From: Xestospongia muta
Lineage: Eukaryota > Porifera > Demospongiae > Haplosclerida > Petrosiidae
NCBI GenBank assembly: GCA_963693285.1
Contig: OY848917.1
Coordinates: 35,103,245-35,167,244, forward strand
DNA: 64,000 bases
Direction of reading: 5' to 3'
The translations under genes were made by a program, and so were the position numbers. The notes below the pieces were generated by a model. The model ran no database searches. It worked only from the letters and a program-made list of their open reading frames with translations, and had not been told where the DNA came from. Shown piece by piece: positions 52,201 through 60,700 of the stretch (position 1 is its first letter; each line of letters opens with the position of its first letter).

Positions 52201-55200
52201 ATTAACATGAATAAAAACAATAGGGTAAATACAATAACAACATCCTATTCAAAACACTTAGAATTCATACTATACTATATTACACTTACCGGCTATTATA
52301 TTTTAAACAACACATTCAGATGACAAGTAATCACACCAACATAAATGGAAAACAAAACAATAGAGTAAACAAAATCACAATAACACATTCAATATACTTG
52401 GAATTCATACTACGTTATATCAAAATTACATCCTATTATATTGTAAAGGAGATATTCAGATGACAAGTAATAACAGCAACATAAATGTGGAAACAAAAAC
52501 CAATACTCTAAACAAAATCACAACAAAACATTCAATATGTTCAGAATTCATAATAGGCTATAGCTATAAAATGCTTAAAATATACCTAAATAATAAACCT
52601 GCTAAGAAGATTCAAGTATTATTAGTCACACACAATGTTGTATTATAAACAACTAGGGATAACAAGATTCATTGCTGATATACGAATCAGTTGCTATAAA
52701 TGCACTTTATTGTCATTACTTGATCTCATAAGCACCAAATACAATATAATCAATAAATTTGCTAAAGCAGATACACGTACTTATTATACAATCCAAAACT
52801 ATTATAGTACAGCCTCCAAAAATTCTCATTCAAGGCATTAAAAACAATTAACGTCAATAAAAACAATAGGGTAAATACAATAACAACATCCTATTCAAAA
52901 CACTTAGAATTCATACTATACTATATCACACTTACCGACTATTATATTTTAAACAACACATTCAGATGACAAGTAAATCACACCAACATAAATGGAAAAA
53001 CAAAACAATAAAGTAAACAAAATCACAATAATACATTCAATATACTTAGAATTCATACTACATTATATCAAAATTACATCCTATTATATTGTAAAGGACA
53101 CATTCAGATGACAAGTAATAACAGCAACATAAATGTGGAAACAAAAACCAATACTCTAAACAAAATCACAACAACACATTCAATATGCTCAGAATTCATA
53201 CTAGGCTATAACTATAAAATGCTTAAAATATACCTAAAAATAAACCTGCCAAGAAGATTCAACCATCAATGTCATATTACAAACAGCTAAGTTTAACAAG
53301 ATTTATTGCTGATATACGAATCAGCTGTTACTGAATGCACTTTAATGTCATTTTTCGATCTCATAAGCACCAAATACAAAATAGTCATTTAAACTGAAAA
53401 AGCTGATACACATAGTTACCATACCATCCAAAACAATTATAATACAGCCTCCTAAGCTTCTCATGCAAGGAATTAAAAACAATTAACATCAATAAAAACA
53501 ATATGGTAAATACAATAACAACATCCTATTCAAAACACTTAGAATTCATACTATACTATATCACACTTACCAACTATTATATTTTAAACAACACATTCAG
53601 ATGACAAGTAATCACATCAACATAAATGGAAAAACAAAACAATAAAGTAAAAAAACAACAACAACACATTCAATATACTTGGAATTCATACTACGTTATA
53701 TCAAAATTACATCCTATTATATTGTAAAGGAGATATTCAGATGACAAGTAATAACAGCAACATAAATGTGGAAACAAAAACCAATACTCTAAACAAAATC
53801 ACAACAAAACATTCAATATGTTCAGAATTCATAATAGGCTATAGCTATAAAATGCTTAAAATATACCTAAATAATAAACCTGCTAAGAAGATTCAAGTAT
53901 TATTAGTCACACACAATGTTGTATTATAAACAACTAGGGATAACAAGATTCATTGCTGATATACGAATCAGTTGCTATAAATGCACTTTATTGTCATTAC
54001 TTGATCTCATAAGCACCAAATACAATATAATCAATAAATTTGCTAAAGCAGATACACGTACTTATTATACAATTCAAAACAATTATAATACAGCTTCCTA
54101 AGCTTCTCATACAAGGCATTAAGAACAATTAATGTCAATAACAACAATAGGGTAAATACAATAACAACATCCTATCCAAAACACTTAGAATTCATATTAT
54201 GCTATATTACACTCACCCGCTATTATATTTTAAACACAACATTCAGATGACAAGTAATCACACCAACATAATTGGAAAAACAAAACAATAGAGTAAACAA
54301 AATCACAATAATACATTCAATATACTTAGAATTCATACTACATTATTTAAAAATTACATCCTATTATATTGTAAAGGGCATATTTAGATGACAAGTAAAA
54401 ACAGCAACATAAATGTGGAAACAAAAACCAATACTCTAAATAAAATCACAACAACACATTCAATATGCTCAGAATTCATACTAGGCTATAGCTATGAAAT
54501 GCTTAAAATATACCTAAATAATAAACCTGCCAAGAAGATTCAACCATCAATGTCATATTACAAACTGCTAAGATTAACAAGATTCATTGCTGATATACGA
54601 ATCAGCTGTTACTGAATGCACTTTAATGTCATTTGTCGATCTCATAAGCACCAAATACAAAATAGTCATTTAAACTGAAAAAGCAGATACTCATAGTTAC
54701 CATACAATCCAAAACAATTATAATACAGCCTCCAAAGCTTCTCATGCAAGGCATTAAAAACAATTAATGTCAATAAAAACTATAGAGTAAATACAATAAC
54801 AACATCCTATTCAAAACACTTAGAATTCATACTATACTATATCACACTTATACCCTATTATATTTTAAACAACATAGATGACAAGTAATCACACCAACAG
54901 AAATGGAAAAAAAAGCAATACTCTAAACAAAATTACAATAACACATTTAATATGCATAGAACTCATACTAGGCTATAGCTATAAAAAGCTTAAATATACC
55001 TAAAAAAATATACCAGACAAAAAGATTCAAGATTATATTGTAAAGGATGCATTCAGGTGACAAGTAATAACAGCAACATACATGTGGAAATGAAAGAATT
55101 ATGGTAAACAAAATCAAAACAACACATTTGATACGCTCTGAATTCATACTAGGCTATAGGTATTAGACGCTAAAAAAACTAGCAAGAAGCTTCACCTGTT

Positions 55201-56875
55201 ATTACTGATAGATATCTAATGTCATAGCAATCACAGTTAGGGTTATGAAAACTTTTGCTGATACAGAAATCGGCAGTTACAGGATGCATGCTCTTTAATG
55301 TCATTTTTGCTCTCATAGGTTGCATGTAGCAATATAATAAATAAATTTGCAAAAATGGATACACATGCTTCGCTAAATCAAACTTACTTCAGTTACAATA
55401 TTGATATCAACATTATGGTTGAGTAATAGTTCAACGATGTCTGTATGTCCTTTAGAACTTGCATAATGAAGAGCTCCCCATCCTCTCTATTAGAAAAACA
55501 CACAATCAACTGTAAAGTGAAACTGCTAACAATCTATATTTCTTTTAATTCTGCACTTTGTCATAAACATATTACGCTCATATATTGTCTACATGTAACT
55601 ATTGTTGTATGTGTAGGACATGACTACATCTATTACTAGTAAGCCTTTATTACTTAAATAAGTTTTTAAACACTAATTCATGCAAGATGGGTTAAAGTAT
55701 ATACAGTGTAATATGAGGGATTGATAAACAAGATGTAAACAGAAAATATTAGAATTTAGACCTATACCATTAACTAAAAAGTCCAGCATCTAACAAAAAT
55801 ATAACATTAATTAACAATTACTCTTTATGTTGCTTAGCATATCAGCTCTCATCATCTTTGTATTTCCATATGGCTCTCTAATCATACTGATAACAAGTGT
55901 AACCAACAACATCTCGTTTTGATTATTATTGCATCTCACAAACTATATGTTTATAACAGTCTGTACAATAAAAAAAGGTTGATGTTTCAATTAGGGACTT
56001 ATTAACAATAGCAAGAAATATACCAGTTACAGCTGGAAAATATACCGGTGCTGTGATCATTATGAGCTTTAAAAACTTCAATACTCTCTACCTTTATAAG
56101 GTATATTCATAGACTTTAATAATAGACTACATCTATTACTAGTCACCCTTATTATTATTAAATAAGTTTTTAAACACTAAATCATGCAAAATGGGTTAAA
56201 GTATATACAGTGTAATATGAGGGATTGATAAACAAGATGTAAACAGAAAATTATTAGAATTTAGGTCTATAGTATATACAAACCAGCATCTGACAAAAAT
56301 GTAACATGTAGCTCTCTATGTGCTACTACCATCATCATTGTATTTCCATAAGGCTCTAATTATATTATTCACTATTCTAACCAACATCATCTCTGTCAGA
56401 TAATTATTGCATCTCACAAACTATAGGTCCATAACAGTTTGTATAATAAAAGGTCAGTATTTCAATTGGGGACTTGTTAATAATAGGAAGAAGCATTCCA
56501 CATACAGAAATATACCAGTGCTATAATTATTATGAGCTTTAAATTCTTCAATACTCTCTAGTTTTATAAACAGATGAAATCGTTATTTAGTAGCCAGTAC
56601 GATACAAATTCAAGTAGTTTCCATGACAATTGTTGTCCTATGTATGTACACAACAATTCTATTTTCTTAAAAATATGATAGTAAAAAATCCAATACTTGT
56701 CTTTGAAGAAAAGGATTTATAATTTCTCTTCAGTTATACTGACTTTTTCATATAACACATGCACATGAACACTTACTTCGTTAACAAGATCTAGATTGGC
56801 TCCTTTCTGTGTTAAAAACAAAACAACATCTTTGTGTCCATTCTCTGCTGCTAACATGACTGCAGTCGATCCACC
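34145..56875 (-). CDS. Ankyrin-Roc-COR-Death-TM signalling protein, 3' part (11 exons visible)
   Basis: Exons in transcription order: 56777-56875, 55388-55486, 48171-48269, 47247-47345, 45702-45800, 41172-41270 and 39937-40035 (each 99 bp, one ankyrin repeat, phase 0); 35057-37117 (last ankyrin repeat, Roc GTPase, COR); 34868-34952; 34310-34735 (Death domain); 34145-34245 (C-terminal membrane helix, TAA). Exon phases agree at every junction (0 to the 35057 boundary, then phase 1 twice). Ankyrin + Roc-COR + Death is the order of the C-terminal half of DAPK1-type proteins, but no kinase is seen and a membrane anchor is added. By family analogy the Roc binds GTP and the Death domain recruits partners in cell-death or immune signalling. 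The 5' end lies beyond the right edge, so an N-terminal domain cannot be excluded. Confidence 0.85.
34310..34735 (-). CDS. Death-domain exon
   Basis: 426 bp with a TTTTGCAG acceptor and an AAAG|GTATT donor, phase 1 on both sides. After about 50 residues of linker, residues about 50-125 match a Death domain: LLDPVKHEWRTIGEVLSI, then KLSKVLQLWINQRKCEVSWK and IITVIKNPPLENVNLANKI. The tryptophan of helix 1, the LxxWL-like helix and the late hydrophobic helix are where the family places them. Death domains form homotypic complexes. Confidence 0.8.
34868..34952 (-). CDS. Short linker exon
   Basis: 85 bp, acceptor CATGTACAG, donor AAA|GTCAG. It enters in phase 0 (after the NPF that ends the long exon) and leaves in phase 1. 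It reads DLAYHADPPLTDDDIKHASK and then SLVEKKCK. It is included because only this exon joins the Roc-COR exon to the Death exon in frame. No domain is recognised. Confidence 0.7.
35057..37117 (-). CDS. Roc GTPase-COR exon with a fused ankyrin repeat
   Basis: A 2061-bp exon (687 codons) runs from a CTCTTAG acceptor to a TTT|GTAAGT donor. Residues 1-33 are an ankyrin repeat (SGNTPLHDACSQGSVDAIKF). Residues about 70-250 are a Roc domain: Walker A GNTTSGKSS with Lys at residue 85, a switch-II DLAGHRE with Asp at residue 136, and GSRLDEL with Asp at residue 209 in place of a canonical NKxD. Residues about 260-500 are COR-like, with alternating helices and the FLSTRFLHVLLLCLAY segment. The remainder continues as the beta-rich CCTVWTNGIYWKNKFEVVVE region. 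No splice site interrupts it. A GTG/ATG near 37039 lies inside the ankyrin repeat and is not the real start. Confidence 0.9.
38818..39298 (+). mobile_element. 481-bp Tigger/pogo derivative with TA target duplication
   Basis: The left end starts CAGTAGAACGTCACTTATCT and the reverse complement of the right end starts CAGTAGAATGTCACTTATCC. Both are flanked by TA (38816-38817 and 39299-39300). The duplicated sister sequence near 42818 has an uninterrupted site with a single TA, which proves insertion. It is an internally deleted element, with a direct repeat TTCAATTATCTGAACAA near the right end. Confidence 0.92.
38939..39156 (+). CDS. Tigger N-terminal helix-turn-helix ORF (truncated transposase)
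   Basis: From the ATG at 38938-38940 region the frame reads MASEIASHKRKLVVLSIHDK, then LKICELAKKGRTLQSIPNEH and IGKSTVHDIVKNKERV, and ends at a stop at 39154-39156. This is the CENP-B N-terminal/Psq HTH of Tigger transposases, which binds the element's ends. The second DNA-binding domain and the whole DDE core are missing. The frame is open and could be extended upstream to 38857. It is either a residual piece or a small binding protein able to occupy TIRs. Confidence 0.65.
39937..40035 (-). CDS. Ankyrin exon, unique type (DDDTAV)
   Basis: 99 bp, acceptor TTCTTAG, donor AAG|GTTAG. It encodes DDDTAVHCAAYYNNVDLIRA and then IMDHTDQIDVKNK. It is the penultimate ankyrin repeat before the Roc exon. 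The corresponding place in the duplicated copy (about 43055-43589) is occupied by a foreign insertion. Confidence 0.85.
40036..41171. other. Intron
   Basis: Non-coding. 40128-40335 recurs at 43591-43800, and about 40836-40960 recurs in diverged form at about 41590-41725. Otherwise nothing is recognised. Confidence 0.6.
41172..41270 (-). CDS. Ankyrin exon, unique type (NGQTAL)
   Basis: 99 bp, acceptor CTTATTAG, donor AAT|GTGAG. It encodes NGQTALYVAAENNHTEIALL followed by LIDRGCSVDVKNN, a well-conserved ankyrin repeat. Confidence 0.87.
41745..43054. repeat. Segmental duplication, copy 2 (of 37755-39534)
   Basis: Long collinear near-identity with 37755-39534, in the same orientation, lacking only the 481-bp Tigger derivative. 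The site of that element is intact at about 42818. Confidence 0.92.
43055..43589. mobile_element. Chimeric insertion with HTH start and HIRAN-like domain fragments
   Basis: This block replaces the part of the duplicated segment that should hold the DDDTAV ankyrin exon. On the plus strand, 43157 onward reads MAASKESHQSFDISFKLHAV, the start of a Brinker/pogo-type helix-turn-helix. On the minus strand, 43398-43207 reads GNVYDRYAISLTRDGKIIGH, then MPCSISNVSWHFLKHGGKIK, matching the core of a HIRAN domain, a DNA-end-binding fold. The element is bounded by imperfect inverted AATGCCTGGGTG (43109-43120) and CACCTAGGCATT (43574-43585), and AATAAACGCC recurs near both ends. Likely a non-autonomous element that picked up gene pieces; exact ends uncertain. 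Confidence 0.55.
43801..43975 (+). pseudogene. Inverted fragment of the Roc/COR exon
   Basis: The plus strand reads THGCTVWTNGIYWKNKFEVV, then VEVSEHNRCVTVLTSNK. This is the same protein stretch as the minus-strand exon near 35631-35453, so this is an inverted, partial duplicate lying upstream in the gene's own intron. A stop follows MEENH and the end runs into a palindrome. Confidence 0.9.
43960..43998. repeat. Perfect 18-bp-arm palindrome (hairpin)
   Basis: The left arm AAGAAAGTCTTAAGTCTT (43960-43977) is the exact reverse complement of 43981-43998, with a 3-base loop. It sits at the end of the inverted Roc/COR fragment and just before a CA repeat. Confidence 0.95.
44018..44034. repeat. 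(CA)n microsatellite
   Basis: Short run of CA dinucleotides following the palindrome. Confidence 0.9.
44035..45047. other. AT-rich intronic sequence, nothing recognised
   Basis: No domain or repeat apart from an (AT)n run at about 44970-44987. A TATATAAA at 44991-44998 precedes the putative mini-gene at 45048. Confidence 0.4.
45048..45178 (+). CDS. Possible two-exon micro-gene nested in the intron (weak)
   Basis: A TATATAAA box (about 44991) is followed about 50 bases later by ATG and an 8-codon exon (45048-45071). A GTAAGT donor, a 50-bp intron ending in ATTATAG (45121), and 18 further codons to TAG at 45176-45178 complete it. The predicted 26-residue product reads MATALEDL then SCEPNQPKTKMGWSCSIN. 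The intron length matches those seen in the transposon genes of this window. No homology is recognised and a chance arrangement is quite possible. Confidence 0.2.
45211..45272. repeat. Inverted repeat built on CA/GT microsatellites
   Basis: TACAATTCT (45211-45219) and its inverse at 45264-45272 enclose a CA run and then a GT run, so the whole block can fold into a long hairpin. Confidence 0.85.
45491..46098. repeat. Segmental copy of 25132-25740 (with ankyrin exon A)
   Basis: Near-identical to 25132-25740 and to the start of the block at 47037. It stops abruptly at GTATCTGACA, where it switches into the middle of a satellite monomer, which marks a recombination junction that removed the following B exon. 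Confidence 0.9.
45702..45800 (-). CDS. Ankyrin exon, type A (main gene, A3)
   Basis: 99 bp, acceptor TTCTAATAG, donor AAG|GTAAGT. It encodes RGWAALHYASSKGHTDIVEL, then LLNHNVDINIVTK. It follows another A exon (47247) with no B exon between, the only A-A neighbours in the window. Confidence 0.87.
46099..47225. repeat. Intronic satellite array 4 (under two monomers)
   Basis: Satellite of the same family. It begins mid-monomer at the junction at 46098 and ends with the edge sequence that also precedes exons 25340 and 45702. Confidence 0.87.
47247..47345 (-). CDS. Ankyrin exon, type A (main gene, A2)
   Basis: 99 bp, acceptor TTCTAATAG, donor AAG|GTAAGT. It encodes the same repeat as 45702-45800. 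It belongs to a block (about 47030-49000) closely matching 25125-27100. Confidence 0.87.
47346..48170. other. Intron between A and B exons
   Basis: Non-coding near-copy of 25439-26264. Confidence 0.75.
48171..48269 (-). CDS. Ankyrin exon, type B (main gene, B2)
   Basis: 99 bp, acceptor TTTAG, donor AAA|GTAAGT. It encodes EGMTAVMLAAENGHKDVVLF followed by LTQKGANLDLVNK. It differs from other B copies at its first residues (EGM in place of DGS), the only visible change in an otherwise near-identical block. Confidence 0.85.
48850..55370. repeat. Intronic satellite array 5 (about ten monomers, part dimeric)
   Basis: Monomers of about 633-640 bp with homologous points at 51829, 52460, 53108, 53741 and 54388. 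The monomers at 52460 and 53741 are nearly identical to each other and differ from the one between them, a dimeric higher-order repeat of about 1281 bp. Monomers with an internal insertion (about 49570-49640, 50770-50840 and 51490-51560) match those in array 2. Confidence 0.9.
55388..55486 (-). CDS. Ankyrin exon, type A (main gene, A1)
   Basis: 99 bp, acceptor TTCTAATAG, donor GAA|GTAAGT. It encodes RGWGALHYASSKGHTDIVEL, then LLNHNVDINIVTE. It has Gly for Ala at residue 4 and Glu at the end compared with other A copies. Confidence 0.85.
55487..56776. other. Intron with an internal tandem duplication
   Basis: About 55620-56090 and 56125-56570 are partial tandem copies (spacing about 505 bp) of the A-B intron sequence. 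The first copy is more diverged. The intron is therefore longer than its equivalents elsewhere. Confidence 0.75.
56777..56875 (-). CDS. Ankyrin exon, type B (main gene, B1, most 5' seen)
   Basis: 99 bp, acceptor CCTAAATATA-side TTTAG, donor GAA|GTAAGT. It encodes GGSTAVMLAAENGHKDVVLF followed by LTQKGANLDLVNE. It is the first exon of the main gene visible from the right edge and enters in phase 0, so more exons must lie upstream. Confidence 0.85.
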
Positions 56876-57740
56876 CTAAATATATTATTACTTATTACAT
56901 TAGCATGAATCATAACATCTGTACATAACATAACAACACTTGGATGTATCAGTACACTAGTAACATTACAAACTTAGACAAAAGTATATATAGTCAAACA
57001 AAATACAAGTCAAATCACTCTCAATAATTGGACATTATAAACACAAATATGAAACTTCACACTACTATTTTGATTATAGTAAAAGTTAATTTTCAGTGGC
57101 TTAGAGGAAGAGCTAGCATTCCTTATAAAATAATTCACTCATACCTTTTCTGAAAAGGTTACTAACAAACACTTATTTATTTTTCTGATAAAGCAAATTC
57201 AGCAAATAACTTCATTACATGTACAACAATTGTCAATACTACAAATGCTTACCATAAAACAATCTTAACATCTTCACTATTACTAGCTAATAATATATTG
57301 ATAATAAACATTTTACTAGAAATATAATATATTGGTAGCAACTTAATCAATATCATTCTTAACATTCACAGTAATACAACAAATATTAAGTAATACACAT
57401 TATTATAATAGTTTTCCAACGATACTGAAGTCATTTTAAACAATATAGTAATAATAAACTCTTAAGAGAATAATAAGACAATTCTAAACAATGCTAAGTA
57501 CTAAGAACAATGGATAAAAAGCATAAGAGTCAACAAAAGAGTTACAAGATTAGAATCAAAATTCTTCAGATAATTTCTCGGGAGACACTGACTTACACTG
57601 ACTAGAGTTACATTAAATAATTAGCTACAATGTCAATGGAAGGCTATAGTTCTGAAATGATAGGCAAAGAAACAAGCTAGAAATAAGTATCCAAGGAAAC
57701 ATTTAATGTCCTTACACTCACAGTTAGGGCTAACAAAATT
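56876..57740. other. Intron segment adjoining B exon
   Basis: Non-coding near-copy of 12747-13740 and 18376-19370, including the diverged edge sequence with the CACAGTTAGGGCTAACAAA motif near 57718. Confidence 0.7.
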
Positions 57741-60700
57741 CATACTAAATAACAAAATTCAAGCAATACTCTGTACAAAATCACAACACCTTCAACATGC
57801 TCGGAATTCATACTAGGCTATAGCTATAAAATGCTTAAAATATACTTAAAAATTAAACCTAGCAAGAAGATTCAAACATTATTAGTGACACTCAATGTTG
57901 TATTATAAACAGCTAGATTCATTGCTGATATACGAATCAGCTGTTATAGAATGCACTTTTATGCTATTTGTTGATCTAAAAAGCTGCAAATACAATATAA
58001 TTAATAAAATTGCAAAAGCGGATACACATAGATACAATACAATCCAAAATAATTATAGTATAGCCTGCCAAGCTTCTCATGCAAGGCATTAAAAACAATT
58101 AATGTCAACAAAAACAATAGGGTAAATACAATAACAACATCCTATTAAAAACACTTAGAATTCATACTATACTACATCACACTTACCCACTATTATATTT
58201 TAAACAACACATTCAGATGACAAGTAATCACACCAATATAAATGGAAAAACAAAACAATAGAGTAAACAAAATAACAACACATTCAATATACTATGAATT
58301 CATACTACATTATATCAAAATTACATCCTATTATATTGTAAAGGACACATTCAGATGACAAGTAATAACAGCAACATAAATGTGGAAACAAAAACCAATA
58401 CTCTAAACAAAATCACAACAACACATTCAATATGCTCAAAATTCATACTAGGCTATAGCTATAAAATGCTTAAAATATACCTAAAAATTAAACCTGGCAA
58501 GTAGATTCAAGCATCAATGTCATATTACAAACAGCTAAGGTTAACAAGATTCATTGCTGATATACAAATCAGCTGTTACAGAATGTACTTTAATGTCATT
58601 TGTCGATTTCATAAGCAGCAAATACAAAATAGTTAATTAAAACTGCAAAAGCAGATACACATAGTTACCATACAATCCAAAACAATTATAGTACAGGCTC
58701 CAAAGATTCTCATGCAAGGCATTAAAAATCATCAACATCAATAAAAACAATAGGGTAAATACAATAACAACATCCTATTCAAAGCACTTAGAATTCATAC
58801 TATACTATATCACACTTACCGACTATTATATTTTAAACAATACATTCAGATGACAAGTAATCACACCAACATAAATAGAAAAACAAAACAATAGAGTAAA
58901 CAAAAAAACAACAACACATTCAATATACTTTGAATTCATACTACATTATATCAAAATTACATCCTATTATATTGTAAAGGACATATTCAGATGACAAGTA
59001 ATAACAGCAACATAAATGTGGAAACAAAAACCAATACTCTAAACAAAATCACAACAACACATTCAATAGGCTCAGAATTCATAATAGGCTATAGCTATAA
59101 AATGATTAAAATATATCTAAAAAATAAACTTGGCAAGAAGATTCAAGCATCAATGTCATATTACAAACAGTTAATGTTAAGAAGATTCATTGCTGATATA
59201 AGAAATCAGCTATTATAGAATGCACTTTAATGACATTTGTTGATCTCATAAGCAGCAAATACAATATAATCAATACATTTGCAAAAGCAGATACACATAG
59301 TTACCATACAATCCAAAATAATTATAGTATAGTCTCCAAAGCTTCTCATGCAAAGCATTAAAAACAATTAACGTCAATAAAAACAATATGGTAAATACAA
59401 TAACAACATCCTATTAAAAACACTTAGAATTCATACTATACTACATCACACTTACCCACTATTATATTTTAAACAACACATTCAGATGACAAGTAATCAC
59501 ACCAACATAAATGGAAAAACAAAACAATAGAGTAAACAAAATAACAACAAGACATTCAATATACTATGAATTCATACTACATTATATCAAAATTACATCC
59601 TATTATATTGTAAAGGACACATTCAGATGACAAGTAAAAACAGCAACATAAATGTGGAAACAAAAACCAATACTCTAAACAAAATCACAACAACACATTC
59701 AATATGCTCAAAATTCATACTAGGCTATAGCTATAAAATGCTTAAAATATACCTAAAAATTAAACCTGGCAAGTAGATTCAAGCATCAATGTCATATTAC
59801 AAACAGCTAAGGTTAACAAGATTCATTGCTGATATACAAATCAGCTGTTACAGAATGTACTTTAATGTCATTTGTCGATTTCATAAGCAGCAAATACAAA
59901 ATAGTTAATTAAAACTGCAAAAGCAGATACACATAGTTACCATACAATCCAAAACAATTATAGTACAGGCTCCAAAGATTCTCATGCAAGGCATTAAAAA
60001 TCATCAACATCAATAAAAACAATAGGGTAAATACAATAACAACATCCTATTCAAAGCACTTAGAATTCATACTATACTATATCACACTTACCGACTATTA
60101 TATTTTAAACAATACATTCAGATGACAAGTAATCACACCAACATAAATAGAAAAACAAAACAATAGAGTAAACAAAAAAACAACAACACATTCAATATAC
60201 TTTGAATTCATACTACATTATATCAAAATTACATCATATTATATTGTAAAGGACATATTCAGATGACAAGTAATAACAGCAACATAAATGTGGAAACAAA
60301 AACCAATACTCTAAACAAAATCACAACAACACATTCAATAGGCTCAGAATTCATAATAGGCTATAGCTATAAAATGATTAAAATATATCTAAAAAATAAA
60401 CTTGGCAAGAAGATTCAAGCATCAATGTCATATTACAAACAGTTAATGTTAAGAAGATTCATTGCTGATATAAGAAATCAGCTATTATAGAATGCACTTT
60501 AATGACATTTGTTGATCTCATAAGCAGCAAATACAATATAATCAATACATTTGCAAAAGCAGATACACATAGTTACCATACAATCCAAAATAATTATAGT
60601 ATAGTCTTCAAAGCTTCTCATGCAAAGCATTAAAAACAATTAACGTCAATAAAAACAATATGGTAAATACAATAACAACATCCTATTAAAAACACTTAGA

